Assembly: GCF_008107695.1 (NCBI RefSeq)
Contig: NZ_VIRG01000058.1
Location: forward strand, 1 to 64,000
Source: Stappia sp. BW2
Lineage (GTDB): Bacteria > Pseudomonadota > Alphaproteobacteria > Rhizobiales > Stappiaceae
Length of the DNA: 64,000 nucleotides
Reading direction: 5' to 3'
The translations under genes were made by a program, and so were the position numbers. Below are positions 10,426 to 19,708 of this stretch, in pieces; the stretch's first letter is position 1; the number at the start of each line of letters is the position of its first letter. The notes beneath the pieces were generated by a model. That model was not told the origin of the DNA, did not search any database, and saw nothing but the letters and a program-made list of their open reading frames with translations.

Positions 10426-11184
10426 TTATTCTCCGGCAGGTGCCTCGGCAGGAGCATCTTCAGCGGCCTTGGGGCGGCGCGGACGCGCAACCCGGCGGCG
10501 TGGCTTCGGCTGTTCCTCTTCTTCGGAACCAGCGGCAGCTTCTGTGCTCTGCGTGGCTTCGCCAGCGGCCTGACCTGCATCCGCCTGCTCGCCGGAAGCC
10601 CGGCGCGGCGTGCGTGCACGAGGTGTCCGGGCCCGGCGGCGCGGTTTTTCATCCGCTTCGTCGTCACCGGCTTCGGCTTTCTCCGCCTTCTTGGCGGCGC
10701 CGTTGACCTTGCCTTCCTGATCGATGACAGGCATGTCGTCGATAAAGGGCTGCGGGCTGTCGGCATCCATCAGGTCGCCATCCGAAGCGGACACATCCTG
10801 GGAAGGCCGTTCCGGCCGATCTGACCGATCACGATCCGGCCGATCCGCGCCGTTGGAATGGCCAGAGCCATTCGTTACCGCGGCTTCTGAACCGTCTTCG
10901 GCTTCGGAGCGGGAAGATGCATGCGCCGTCGGCTGCGGTTGCGGCTGCGCGGCAGCCACAATGCGCAGATAATGCTCCGCATGCTGGTTGTAATTCTCGG
11001 ACATTACTCGGTCGCCGGATGCCTGGGCATCACGTGCAAGCTGCTGGTACTTCTCTGCAACATGCATCGCAGTACCGCGGATCTTCACATCAGGACCGTT
11101 GGATTCGTAAGTCCGGGTTAACGGATTAGGGCCCTTGCGGCCCCGTCCGCGCATACGCTTATTGCTTTGATTTCCTGGTCTCAT
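10426..11184 (-). CDS. DUF4167 domain-containing protein
   Basis: This 252-residue protein starts at MRPGNQSNKRMRGRGRK, the characteristic opening of the DUF4167 family found across Hyphomicrobiales; the longer frame upstream (17 codons) lacks family character. The N-terminal about 90 residues form the conserved basic domain, which looks nucleic-acid binding (RGRGRK, then a helical segment with motif AEKYQQLARDAQASGD). The rest is low-complexity: an acidic middle, then Arg/Ala-rich repeats of the RRARTPRAR type and an acidic/Arg-rich tail. Its position upstream of clpB and downstream of prmC-prfA is usual in the order. No function has been established for the family; an RNA- or ribosome-related role is only suggested by composition. 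Confidence 0.85.
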   Translation of the reverse strand: MRPGNQSNKRMRGRGRKGPNPLTRTYESNGPDVKIRGTAMHVAEKYQQLARDAQASGDRVMSENYNQHAEHYLRIVAAAQPQPQPTAHASSRSEAEDGSEAAVTNGSGHSNGADRPDRDRSDRPERPSQDVSASDGDLMDADSPQPFIDDMPVIDQEGKVNGAAKKAEKAEAGDDEADEKPRRRARTPRARTPRRASGEQADAGQAAGEATQSTEAAAGSEEEEQPKPRRRVARPRRPKAAEDAPAEAPAGE

Positions 11185-11545
11185 CCTGCCGTTTTCTCTT
11201 GCGGAACGGCGGTCAGCTTTACACTGACCCAACATCGGAATTGCCTAAAACCGACACGAAATACCCGCCGAAACCAACAATGCTGGTTAGCGGCTGTCAT
11301 TGAAAACATACGCAGCGCGCTAAAGGCCGCAGGCCAACGCGATTGTCTTTTTCTTCGACAGTCCGAAACACCGGATAGTCCGATATACAACGGTTTCCAA
11401 AACGCTGAATTGGCGCCGGTACCCTGCTGCCGGATGCGCATGCCCCGCTAAACGCTGATAACATCTCCGGTTTCGGCAAGAGGAACGTACCCCTTTCCGT
11501 TACGATTTCCAAGTGCTTTTTCGACTTTGGATCAAATCCGCGAAA
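11185..11545. other. Intergenic stretch upstream of the DUF4167 gene
   Basis: This 361-bp stretch lies between the stop of prmC and the chosen start of the DUF4167 gene, both on the minus strand. No open frame here resembles a known protein, and those present overlap each other on both strands. It presumably contains the DUF4167 promoter, but I cannot place one. Nothing else is evident. Confidence 0.5.
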
Positions 11546-12394
11546 TTAGGGTCTGCGGGCCACTACAACCCGGTCGTTTCCGGAAAGATCCCTAATGATT
11601 TCAATCTCTACAAAGCTATGATGACGCAGCTGTTTTTTTAGATCTTCCGCCTGATCAAAGCCAATCTCGAGCGCGATTCGCCCCCCTGGACGAAGCAGTT
11701 TTTGCGCATCCGTGAGAATACTTACGTAGGCCGTCAGCCCGTCTTCGCCGCCATCAAGCGCAAGCTTTGGGTCATGCTGAATCACTTCGCGTGAAAGCTC
11801 CGCGAGCACGGCAGTGCGGATATAAGGCGGGTTGCTGACCACCCAGTCAAAACCGCCTTCAGGCCTGAGAGCCGACGTATAATCCGCGCGCACCGTCAGA
11901 AGCCGGTCACCGACCCCATGCAGCGCCGCGTTGCCCATAGCGCACTCCAGCGCCTGTTCCGAAAGATCCACCGCGATCATCCGGCTTCGGGGAAGTTCGG
12001 CCAGCAAGGTAACGGCGATGGCGCCCGTGCCCGTGCCGATATCGCACATGACAGGCGCCTCATCGGTGGAAGTTCTTTCCAGCACGGCATCGATCAGGGC
12101 TTCAGTGTCCGGCCGGGGTTCCAGCGTGGCCGGGTTCAACAGAAACCGTCGGCCGTAGAACTCCCGTTCCCCGAGTATCCGTCCGACAGGCATGCCGGCC
12201 AGACGTTTCTGCGCATGGGCTTCGACAAGCCCGGCCGCTGCAAGCGCAGCGTCTTCATGTTCGCGAAAGACAAGATCCGAGAGAGGCAGGCCGAGGGCCG
12301 CGCTGACCAGCAGCCTGGCATCCAGGTCCGGCGTCGGCAATCCGGCCGCCCGGAACCGGTCACGCACGGACCGGTAAAGCTGGCCGATGGTCAC
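11546..12394 (-). CDS. prmC: Peptide chain release factor N5-glutamine methyltransferase
   Basis: PrmC methylates the glutamine of the GGQ motif in RF1 and RF2 using S-adenosylmethionine, which raises termination efficiency. The 282-residue protein has the N-terminal helical substrate-recognition domain (1-85), then a Rossmann methyltransferase fold with motif I DIGTGTGAI near residue 117 and the diagnostic NPPY catalytic motif near 187. It starts with GTG, 2 bp after the stop of prfA, which encodes its substrate. The two genes are clearly co-transcribed, a standard arrangement. Confidence 0.97.
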   Translation of the reverse strand: MTIGQLYRSVRDRFRAAGLPTPDLDARLLVSAALGLPLSDLVFREHEDAALAAAGLVEAHAQKRLAGMPVGRILGEREFYGRRFLLNPATLEPRPDTEALIDAVLERTSTDEAPVMCDIGTGTGAIAVTLLAELPRSRMIAVDLSEQALECAMGNAALHGVGDRLLTVRADYTSALRPEGGFDWVVSNPPYIRTAVLAELSREVIQHDPKLALDGGEDGLTAYVSILTDAQKLLRPGGRIALEIGFDQAEDLKKQLRHHSFVEIEIIRDLSGNDRVVVARRP

Positions 12395-12396
12395 CC

Positions 12397-13470
12397 TCAG
12401 GCCTCTTCCGTTGCCAGAAGGTTGGCCTGGTGGTCCAGGGTCAACGGTTCGATGACCTCACCAAGCGCTTCGCCGGACAGGATCTGTTCCAGCTTGTAAA
12501 GCGTCAGACCGATGCGATGGTCGGTCACGCGGCCTTGCGGGTAGTTGTAGGTGCGGATGCGCTCCGACCGGTCGCCGGAACCAACCTGCAGCCGGCGCGC
12601 TTCTGTCCGTTCGCTCGCCGCCCGCTCACGCTCTTCATCGTAAATGCGTGCGCGCAAGAGCTGCATGGCCCGCGCCTTGTTCTTGTGCTGCGAGCGTTCA
12701 TCCTGAACGGCAACGACGATCCCCGTCGGCAAGTGCGTGATGCGCACTGCGGAATCGGTGGTATTGACGTGCTGCCCCCCCGCGCCGGACGCGCGGTAGG
12801 TGTCGATCCGCAGATCGCTCTCCTGAACATCGATATCCACATTCTCGGCCTGCGGCAGCACGGCAACCGTCGCGGCGGACGTATGAATACGGCCACCCGA
12901 TTCGGTCGCGGGCACACGCTGGACTCGGTGAACACCGGATTCGAATTTCAATTTGGCAAAGACGTTTTCACCCGAAACGGATGCGATCACTTCCTTGTAG
13001 CCGCCCACTTCGCCTTCGCTGGCAGACAGGATTTCAACCTTCCAGCCCTGCAATTCGGCATAGCGCTGATACATGCGAAAGAGATCGCCGGCAAAGAGCG
13101 CCGCTTCGTCGCCCCCGGTGCCTGCCCGCACTTCCAGAATGGCATCGTTGGAATCCGCCTCATCCTTCGGCAGCAGCCCGATGCGCACATCCTGGGCCAG
13201 TTCCTCGACGCGGCCTTCCAGCTCGTCGCACTCCATCTGAGCCAGCTCACGCATTTCCGCGTCGGAAGACGAATCCTGCAGCAGCGCCTTCGCACCGGCC
13301 AGATCCTGTTCCGCCTTGATCAATGCACGGATCTTGCCGACAAGCGGCTCCAGCCCGGCGTATTCCCGCGACAGCTTGACATAAGCGCCCGGATCCGGAT
13401 TGGCGGACATCATGTGTTCGAGTTCCGCGAACCGGTCCAGCAGGGTATCGAGTTTGTGACGCGCCAGCAT
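12397..13470 (-). CDS. prfA: Peptide chain release factor 1
   Basis: RF1 recognises UAA and UAG stop codons in the ribosomal A site and triggers release of the peptide. The 357-residue length is normal. The peptidyl-hydrolysis motif [15 protein letters not shown] lies near residues 230-245, and the domain-2 codon-recognition region lies just before it. It is followed at 2 bp by prmC. The upstream gap to ptsP is 54 bp, so ptsP, prfA and prmC are in line but not necessarily one transcript. Confidence 0.97.
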   Translation of the reverse strand: MLARHKLDTLLDRFAELEHMMSANPDPGAYVKLSREYAGLEPLVGKIRALIKAEQDLAGAKALLQDSSSDAEMRELAQMECDELEGRVEELAQDVRIGLLPKDEADSNDAILEVRAGTGGDEAALFAGDLFRMYQRYAELQGWKVEILSASEGEVGGYKEVIASVSGENVFAKLKFESGVHRVQRVPATESGGRIHTSAATVAVLPQAENVDIDVQESDLRIDTYRASGAGGQHVNTTDSAVRITHLPTGIVVAVQDERSQHKNKARAMQLLRARIYDEERERAASERTEARRLQVGSGDRSERIRTYNYPQGRVTDHRIGLTLYKLEQILSGEALGEVIEPLTLDHQANLLATEEA

Positions 13471-13524
13471 ACGCGCTGATTCTCCAGAAATAATCGCTAT
13501 GACGGTGAGTTACGCCCGTTAGCG

Positions 13525-15792
13525 CTAAAGGGCAACATCGGTTTCGGCAGCAAACCGCTTCAACACGTCCCGGATGTTGCTGTCGTCGTGTCCCGGCTCC
13601 AGCCGCGGCAGCAACCTGGCAGACAGACGTCCCGCATCAAGGGTTCTCAGCATGGCCTTCACCGGACCAAGAGAAGCCGGTGACATCGAAAGGTCCCGGA
13701 AGCCGAGGCCGATCAGCGCCATGGCTTCCAGCGGCCGGCCTGCCAGTTCTCCGCACAACGTCACGGGCACATGAGCCTTATTTGCGGCATCGACGATGGA
13801 TTTCAAGGCCCGCAGGAAGCCGACGCCCAAAGTATCGAACCGGTCGGCGACGCGTGTATTGCCCCGGTCGACCGCACAGAAAAACTGGAACAGGTCATTG
13901 GAACCGACCGACACAAAGTCGACGTGGGACATCAGTTCTTCAAGCTGGAACAGCAGCGAGGGCACTTCCACCATCACGCCCAGGCGGATGTTTTCCGGCG
14001 TGGCGTGGCCATGGCGGCGCAGGTGCTTGACTTCCTTGTCCACCAGAGACTTGGCCTGCCGAAACTCGTCGACCATAGCCACCATCGGGAACATCAGCTT
14101 CAGGTCCCGCCCGGCAGCCGCATGCAGCAGCGCCCGGATCTGGGTTCTGAGCAAGCCCGGCCGGTCGAGCCCCAGGCGCAGCGCGCGCCAGCCCATCGCC
14201 GGGTTTTCTTCCTGGATGGAACGCAGATACGGCAGCACCTTGTCACCGCCGATATCCAGCGAGCGGAAGGTGACCGAACGGCCAGCGGCCGCATCCAGCA
14301 CCTGGCTGTACTGCGACTGCTGCTCGCGCATGCGCGGGAACGAAGACGCCACCATGAACTGCAATTCGGTGCGGAACAGGCCGACACCGGCCGCGCCCGC
14401 CTCGTCCAGATGCGGCAGGTCAACCAGAAGGCCGGCGTTCATCTGCAGCGAGATGTCGACACCGTCCCGGGTAACAGACGGTTTGTTGCGCAAGCGCCGG
14501 TACTGGGCCTGGCGCCGCGCCCGGAAGCGAACCTTTTCCGCGTAAGCGTTTTCCAGATCCACGGCCGGGCGCAGATGCACTTCGCCAGAATCGCCATCGA
14601 CGATGATCGCGTCGCCGCCATCAGCCAGGCTGACGATGTCGTCAACGAGACCGACCGTCGGAATGCCGAGTGCTCTTGCGACAATGGTCACGTGGCTGGT
14701 CGGCCCGCCTTCTTCCAGAACCAGACCGCGAATGCGGTCCCGGCCATAGTCCAGCAGTTCCGCCGCGCCCATGTTGCGGCCAACGACAATCGCGTCCTGC
14801 GGCAGTTCATCAATCCCGGGGCCGTGCTCGCGGCCCATGAGTTCGCGGATCAGCCGGTGGGCAAGATCATCAAGGTCGTGCAGTCGCTCGCGCAGGTAAG
14901 GATCGGTCTGGCGCAGCATGCGGGCTCGCGTGTCGCTCTGCACCTTTTCCACGGCCGCCTCGGCGGTCAGGCCGTTACGGATCGCTTCTTCGATCTTCCG
15001 GATCCAGCCGCGGTCGTAAGCGAACATGCGGTAGGCTTCCAGCACCTCGCGATGTTCGCCAATGGCTGCAATTTCACCGCTCGCCAGCAGATCGTCGATG
15101 GAAAGGCGCAACCGGTTGATGGCCGCATCCAGACGGCTTTTTTCCCGGTCCGAATCTTCTGCGATCAGGTTGGTGACAACAACACGCGGCTCGTGCAGAA
15201 CCACGTGCCCAAGACCAACGCCTTCCGCGAGGCCGGTACCTTTGGAGGTGATCGGCCGGGAAAGATCCAGGCCTGTGGCCTTCTGGGAAATGGCTTCCAG
15301 TTCACCGGCCGCCACCATTTCGGCAATCACCATGGCGGTCGTCTGCAGCGCTTCGACTTCGTCTTCCAGATAGGTCCGGTGAGACTGATTCTGAACCACT
15401 AGAACGCCAAGCGTACGGCCCGCCCGCAGGATCGGCACACCAAGGAACGAGTTGTAGGCCTCTTCGCCTGTTTCCGGCAGGTAGGCAAAGCCCGGGTGGG
15501 CACTGGCATTGGGCAGGTTGAGCGGCCGGGCTTCGGCTGCAATCAGACCGACAAGACCCTGGCCGACGCGCAGCGACGCGTTGTGGACCGCTTCGCTCTT
15601 CAGGCCTTCGGTTGCATAAAGCTCAAGAACGCCGTCGGCGCGCAGGATATAAACGGAACAGACTTCTGCGACCACGTTCGAGGCGATTAAAACCACGATC
15701 TTGTCGAGTCGCTCCTGCGCCGTGATCGGCTCCGCCATGACTTCGCGAAGCCTGCGGAGCAAAAGGCGCGGTCCGGCTAGGTTGCTGCGCAT
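13525..15792 (-). CDS. ptsP: Phosphoenolpyruvate-protein phosphotransferase of the nitrogen PTS (EI-Ntr)
   Basis: EI-Ntr takes phosphate from PEP and passes it to NPr in the regulatory nitrogen PTS, which has no sugar permease and tunes nitrogen, carbon and potassium metabolism. The 755-residue protein has an N-terminal GAF domain (about 20-160; binds glutamine or 2-oxoglutarate in studied homologues), then the EI N-terminal domain, the phosphorylated His367 (motif GGPTSHVTIVARA), and the PEP-binding TIM barrel (about 430-720) with the conserved GSNDL and CGE motifs. The start follows the lysC terminator. The lysC-ptsP-prfA-prmC order is conserved in Hyphomicrobiales. Confidence 0.96.
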   Translation of the reverse strand: MRSNLAGPRLLLRRLREVMAEPITAQERLDKIVVLIASNVVAEVCSVYILRADGVLELYATEGLKSEAVHNASLRVGQGLVGLIAAEARPLNLPNASAHPGFAYLPETGEEAYNSFLGVPILRAGRTLGVLVVQNQSHRTYLEDEVEALQTTAMVIAEMVAAGELEAISQKATGLDLSRPITSKGTGLAEGVGLGHVVLHEPRVVVTNLIAEDSDREKSRLDAAINRLRLSIDDLLASGEIAAIGEHREVLEAYRMFAYDRGWIRKIEEAIRNGLTAEAAVEKVQSDTRARMLRQTDPYLRERLHDLDDLAHRLIRELMGREHGPGIDELPQDAIVVGRNMGAAELLDYGRDRIRGLVLEEGGPTSHVTIVARALGIPTVGLVDDIVSLADGGDAIIVDGDSGEVHLRPAVDLENAYAEKVRFRARRQAQYRRLRNKPSVTRDGVDISLQMNAGLLVDLPHLDEAGAAGVGLFRTELQFMVASSFPRMREQQSQYSQVLDAAAGRSVTFRSLDIGGDKVLPYLRSIQEENPAMGWRALRLGLDRPGLLRTQIRALLHAAAGRDLKLMFPMVAMVDEFRQAKSLVDKEVKHLRRHGHATPENIRLGVMVEVPSLLFQLEELMSHVDFVSVGSNDLFQFFCAVDRGNTRVADRFDTLGVGFLRALKSIVDAANKAHVPVTLCGELAGRPLEAMALIGLGFRDLSMSPASLGPVKAMLRTLDAGRLSARLLPRLEPGHDDSNIRDVLKRFAAETDVAL

Positions 15793-15818
15793 TGCGCCCC
15801 CGTTGATCCCGCTTCAAA

Positions 15819-15843
15819 CAGGCCCCATGCTCGCCGGGGCCTG
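15819..15843 (-). terminator. Probable terminator of lysC
   Basis: Perfect 8-bp arms CAGGCCCC (15819-15826) and GGGGCCTG (15836-15843) flank a 9-base loop, 14 bp past the lysC stop. On the minus strand only TTT follows, so termination may be leaky and allow read-through into ptsP. Confidence 0.55.
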
Positions 15844-15856
15844 CCTTTCGGATGAA

Positions 15857-17107
15857 CTATCCGTCCAACCCGTATAGCGAATGCAGAGTCCGCACCGCAA
15901 GTTCCGCATATGCTGAATCAATAAGCACAGAGATTTTGATCTCGGATGTGGTGATGGCGCGGATGTTGATTCCCTTGGAAGCAAGCCCCCGGAAACACTG
16001 TGCCGCGATACCCGCATGCGAGCGCATGCCGATGCCGATGACGGAGACTTTCACGACGTCTCGCGCACCTTCAAGGTTCTGGAAACCGATGGCACCCCGG
16101 TTGTTTTCGAGCACCTGATTGGCCCGTTCGAAGTCGCCTTCGGGAACCGTGAACGTGATGTCGGTGGTCTTGCCATCGGGCGAAATGTTCTGGACGATCA
16201 TGTCGACGTTGATGTTGGCATCCGCCAGCGGGCCGAATACGGATTCAGCGACACCCGGCTTGTCGGCAACGTCACGGAGAGAGATCTGGGCTTCGTCCTT
16301 GGCATAGGCAATGCCGGTGACAACCTGCTGTTCCACGAGTTCTTCCTCGTCGCAAATGAGAGTTCCAATCGGAAGGCCGTTCTCGCCGACCTGGGGCGCA
16401 TCCGGATCGTCAAAGCTGGAGCGCACGAAAGTTCTGACGCCATGAACCATGGCCATTTCCACCGAGCGCACCTGAAGCACCTTGGCACCAAGCGAAGCCA
16501 TTTCGAGCATTTCCTCGAAAGACACCCGGTCAAGACGTTGCGCCTTGGGCACGATGCGCGGGTCGGTCGTGTAGACGCCATCGACGTCGGTATAGATATC
16601 ACACCGGTCGGCCTTGATGGCAGCGGCAATGGCAACGGCACTGGTGTCGGAACCGCCGCGACCCAGGGTCGCGATCCGATTGTCCGGCGCCACGCCCTGG
16701 AAACCGGCAAGCACGGCCACCTGGCCCTGCTCGAGACGTTCGCTCAGGAAGCTGCCGTCGATGTCGCGGATACGGGCCGCGCCATGGTTCTCGTCGGTAT
16801 TGATCGGCACCTGCCAGCCCTGCCAGGACCGGGCGTTCACGCCCATGTCCTGCAGCACGATGGCCAGAAGGCCGGACGTCACCTGCTCGCCGGAAGCAAC
16901 CACGGCATCATACTCGCGGGCATCGTGGAGCGGGGATGCCTCACGGCAAAACTCCACCAGCTTGTTGGTCTGCCCGGCCATGGCCGAAACTACCACCGCG
17001 ACCTGATGGCCGGCGTCCACTTCCCGTTTGACATGGCGGGCGACGTTGCGGATGCGATCGAGATCGGCAACCGAAGTTCCGCCAAATTTTAAAACCAGTC
17101 GGGCCAT
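15857..17107 (-). CDS. lysC: Aspartate kinase
   Basis: Aspartokinase phosphorylates L-aspartate, the first step to lysine, threonine and methionine and to diaminopimelate. The 416-residue product is chosen to start at MARLVLKFGGTSVAD because the KFGGTS motif lies near the N-terminus in all family members; the frame runs 58 codons further upstream without homology. The kinase domain covers about 1-245 (with motif GRGGSDTSA). Two ACT domains (about 265-410) suggest feedback control by lysine and/or threonine. It is divergent from ubiG and followed by ptsP. Confidence 0.97.
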   Translation of the reverse strand: MARLVLKFGGTSVADLDRIRNVARHVKREVDAGHQVAVVVSAMAGQTNKLVEFCREASPLHDAREYDAVVASGEQVTSGLLAIVLQDMGVNARSWQGWQVPINTDENHGAARIRDIDGSFLSERLEQGQVAVLAGFQGVAPDNRIATLGRGGSDTSAVAIAAAIKADRCDIYTDVDGVYTTDPRIVPKAQRLDRVSFEEMLEMASLGAKVLQVRSVEMAMVHGVRTFVRSSFDDPDAPQVGENGLPIGTLICDEEELVEQQVVTGIAYAKDEAQISLRDVADKPGVAESVFGPLADANINVDMIVQNISPDGKTTDITFTVPEGDFERANQVLENNRGAIGFQNLEGARDVVKVSVIGIGMRSHAGIAAQCFRGLASKGINIRAITTSEIKISVLIDSAYAELAVRTLHSLYGLDG

Positions 17108-17301
17108 ACCACTCGTATTCTTTATAGTCGTGTCTGGAAGCGCCTGTTGCGCCTCTGGGATCGGCGCACATGCATACAGTCTGTGTTCCATTGCTGCAAC
17201 TGGGTCTCTTGACAAATAGTCCCAGACCTTGGAACGACTTCGAACCGTTGAATGACCAGGCGAAGCGCAATGCCGCTTCAAGCTCTTGAAAGGACCGTCC
17301 G

Positions 17302-18063
17302 ATGACTGGCAGGGCTCAGGAAACCAAAAGCACGATCGACAGCGAGGAAGTCGCGCGCTTTTCCGCCATGGCAGAGGAGTGGTGGGACCCGACGGGCAAA
17401 TTCAAACCCTTGCACAAGTTCAGCCCGGTGCGGCTGGAGTACATCAAGGATCATGTCAGCCGGCACTTCGGCCGCGACCCGAAAGCATCCGACGCTTTCA
17501 AGGGGTTGCGCTTCCTCGATATCGGCTGCGGCGGCGGCCTCCTGAGCGAACCGATGGCAAGGCTTGGCGCTGAAGTGGTTGGAGCGGATCCTTCCGAAAC
17601 CAACATCAAGATCGCCCGCCTGCACATGAAGTCCTCCGGCCTTGAGATCGACTACCGGGCAGAGACGGCGGAAGCCCTGGCGGCGGCGGGCGAGACCTTT
17701 GACGTGGTGTTCAGCATGGAGGTGGTCGAGCACGTGGCCGACGTGCCGCTGTTTCTGGAAGCCAACGCGCAAATGGTCCGTCCGGGCGGTCTGATGTTCG
17801 TTGCGACCATCAACCGCACGCTGAAAGCCTACGCACTTGCCATCGTCGGCGCCGAGTATGTTCTGCGCTGGCTGCCGCAGGGTACGCATACCTATGAAAA
17901 GCTTGTCCGCCCTTCGGAAATCGAAGGTCCGCTCCAGGCCGCCGGATTGAGCGTGATCGACCGCTGCGGCGTCACCTACAATCCGCTGACCGACACCTGG
18001 GCCAAATCGCGGGATATGGACGTGAACTACATGCTGCTGGCGGAACGGGCGAAAGAGAACTGA
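17302..18063 (+). CDS. ubiG: Ubiquinone biosynthesis O-methyltransferase UbiG
   Basis: UbiG performs both O-methylation steps in ubiquinone synthesis. The 253-residue protein has the family N-terminus (motif [15 protein letters not shown]) and SAM motif [10 protein letters not shown] at 71-79. The late motif of the family is also present ([14 protein letters not shown]). An AAAGGA ribosome-binding site lies 6-11 bp upstream. Its stop overlaps the next gene's start by 1 bp. It is divergent from lysC, a typical alphaproteobacterial arrangement. Confidence 0.96.
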   Translation: MTGRAQETKSTIDSEEVARFSAMAEEWWDPTGKFKPLHKFSPVRLEYIKDHVSRHFGRDPKASDAFKGLRFLDIGCGGGLLSEPMARLGAEVVGADPSETNIKIARLHMKSSGLEIDYRAETAEALAAAGETFDVVFSMEVVEHVADVPLFLEANAQMVRPGGLMFVATINRTLKAYALAIVGAEYVLRWLPQGTHTYEKLVRPSEIEGPLQAAGLSVIDRCGVTYNPLTDTWAKSRDMDVNYMLLAERAKEN

Positions 18064-18758
18064 TGAGCGACCCGATCCTGTTCATTCCGGGCCTCCTGTG
18101 CACAGAGGCCCTCTATGCTCCGCAGATCGTTGCCTTTGCCGACCGGCCGATCATGGTGGCGAACCACCGCGAACACGACAGCATCGATGCCATTGCCGCC
18201 AGTATCCTGGAAAAGGCACCCCAGCGGTTTTCCGTGATCTCGCTGTCGATGGGCGGTTACATCGCCATGGAAATCATGCGCGAAGCGCCCGAGCGGGTCG
18301 GCAAGCTTGCCCTCCTGGACACCAACGCCCGGCCGGACACGCCCGAACAGTCCGAACGCCGGCAATTCCTGATCGACCTGACCCGCAAGAAGGGCTTTTC
18401 CAAGGTTCCGCATCTGCTTTACCCCGGCTTCGTTCACGAAAAGCGTGAGGAAGACGAGGATTTGAAGGCAATCGTCGTCGACATGGCAAAAGAGACCGGG
18501 CCCGAGGCGTTCATCCGCCAGCAGACCGCCCTGATCCAGCGCATCGACGCTCGGCCCCGCCTTGGCGACATCGCCTGTCCGACGCTGGTTCTCGTCGGTG
18601 ATGGCGACCGTCTGACACCAGTAGACATCTCTGAGGAGATCCACAGCCACATTCCCCAAAGCGAATTGGCCGTGATCGAAGGCTGCGGCCACCTGTCCAC
18701 GCTGGAAGCTCCTGAAAAGGTGACGGCGGTCCTGCGCGATTTTCTCAATCGCCCATGA
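18063..18758 (+). CDS. Alpha/beta hydrolase
   Basis: This 231-residue alpha/beta hydrolase fold protein carries a plausible catalytic triad: Ser62 in the nucleophile elbow (SLSMGG), Asp182 (motif GDGDRLTP) and His210 (motif GCGHLST). The short length and compact lid suggest an esterase or thioesterase acting on a small substrate. It starts one base before the end of ubiG (TGATG overlap), so the two are translated from one message. Whether it acts in quinone metabolism is unknown. The substrate cannot be read from the sequence. Confidence 0.85.
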   Translation: MSDPILFIPGLLCTEALYAPQIVAFADRPIMVANHREHDSIDAIAASILEKAPQRFSVISLSMGGYIAMEIMREAPERVGKLALLDTNARPDTPEQSERRQFLIDLTRKKGFSKVPHLLYPGFVHEKREEDEDLKAIVVDMAKETGPEAFIRQQTALIQRIDARPRLGDIACPTLVLVGDGDRLTPVDISEEIHSHIPQSELAVIEGCGHLSTLEAPEKVTAVLRDFLNRP

Positions 18759-18976
18759 AGCCTTGAGGCGCCTGAACACGCCGTATTCGACCAAAGAATC
18801 GGCAAGGGATTTGATCCGTGTCAAAGCTTGGCCTTGATGCCAAGCTACAGTAACGTCACCTTTGAGGCGGGGTCCTGCGCGTGTTGCTAAACCGTTTGCA
18901 GGTCGGGGGACGGCAAGCCGGCGAAAACCGTCGTGGCCAGCCGCAGGATATCAGACGAACAACCGGAGGATCTATC

Positions 18977-19531
18977 ATGCCGACGAAAAGCAATACCGGT
19001 GCCTTCGACTTCAGCGCCATGATGGCCGAATGGCCGAAATTGCCAGAATGGCCGGTACCGACCGAGTGGCCCATGCCCACCTTTTCCAATTGGGCGTTCG
19101 CCGAACGGGAAGACCGGATCGAAGCCAAGACAATCGAAAGTTTCCAGAAAATGGGCCAGACCATGTGGTCCCATGCCGAAAAGGCGTTTGACGATCACAT
19201 GAATTTCGTCAGCCACCGGCTGCACGAAGATTTCGAATGCGCCAAATCCCTGAGCCAATGCGCCGCGCCGGAAGAAACGATGGCGAAGCTGCAGGAATTC
19301 TACTCCAGGATGGCAAGCGAATACCAAACCCATTTCGAAAAGCAGGCGACGCTGTTCCGCAACAGCTTTTCCGAAGGCGCAGCCACTGTCGAGGAACTGA
19401 ACGAGACCGCGATGGAAAGCGTCAACGAAATGAGCCGGGCAGCGGAAGAAAGCCTGACCGAGGTGAAGGCGGCTGCGGCGGCAGCAGCAAAGCCGAAAAC
19501 CTCCCCAAGGACGTCCAAAGCGAAGTCCTGA
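18977..19531 (+). CDS. Phasin family protein
   Basis: The 184-residue protein looks like a phasin, the class of amphipathic helical proteins that coat polyhydroxyalkanoate granules. After a Trp/Pro-rich N-terminus with three consecutive EWP steps (residues about 18-33), a long helical region (about 40-160) carries the typical spacing of Phe, Met and small residues. The C-terminus is Ala-rich and then basic (AAAAAAAKPKTS), common in phasins that also bind DNA. The start at 18977 follows a GGAGGA ribosome-binding site; the open frame extends 32 codons further upstream without homology. The 218-bp leader probably carries its own promoter. No polyhydroxyalkanoate synthase gene is nearby. Confidence 0.7.
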   Translation: MPTKSNTGAFDFSAMMAEWPKLPEWPVPTEWPMPTFSNWAFAEREDRIEAKTIESFQKMGQTMWSHAEKAFDDHMNFVSHRLHEDFECAKSLSQCAAPEETMAKLQEFYSRMASEYQTHFEKQATLFRNSFSEGAATVEELNETAMESVNEMSRAAEESLTEVKAAAAAAAKPKTSPRTSKAKS

Positions 19532-19708
19532 CACAGACGGAGCATCCGCGTCAGCCCCGCGCGCGCCTTCGGCCCTCGTCCGGCGGCGAGGCTTCTGCCA
19601 CCGCCGGTCTTGGTGGAAGCCTTGGTCGAACACACTGCCGAACCCGGAAGACGCCGTTGCACCGCTTTTACAATCGGTCAACGGCGCCGCGCAAGGGACG
19701 TTAGTCCC

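Noticed and set aside
11482..11505. GGAAC...CGTT near 11.5 kb as a sixth EcfG promoter
   Set aside because: The spacer between GGAAC and CGTT is only 11 bp, far from the needed 16-17.
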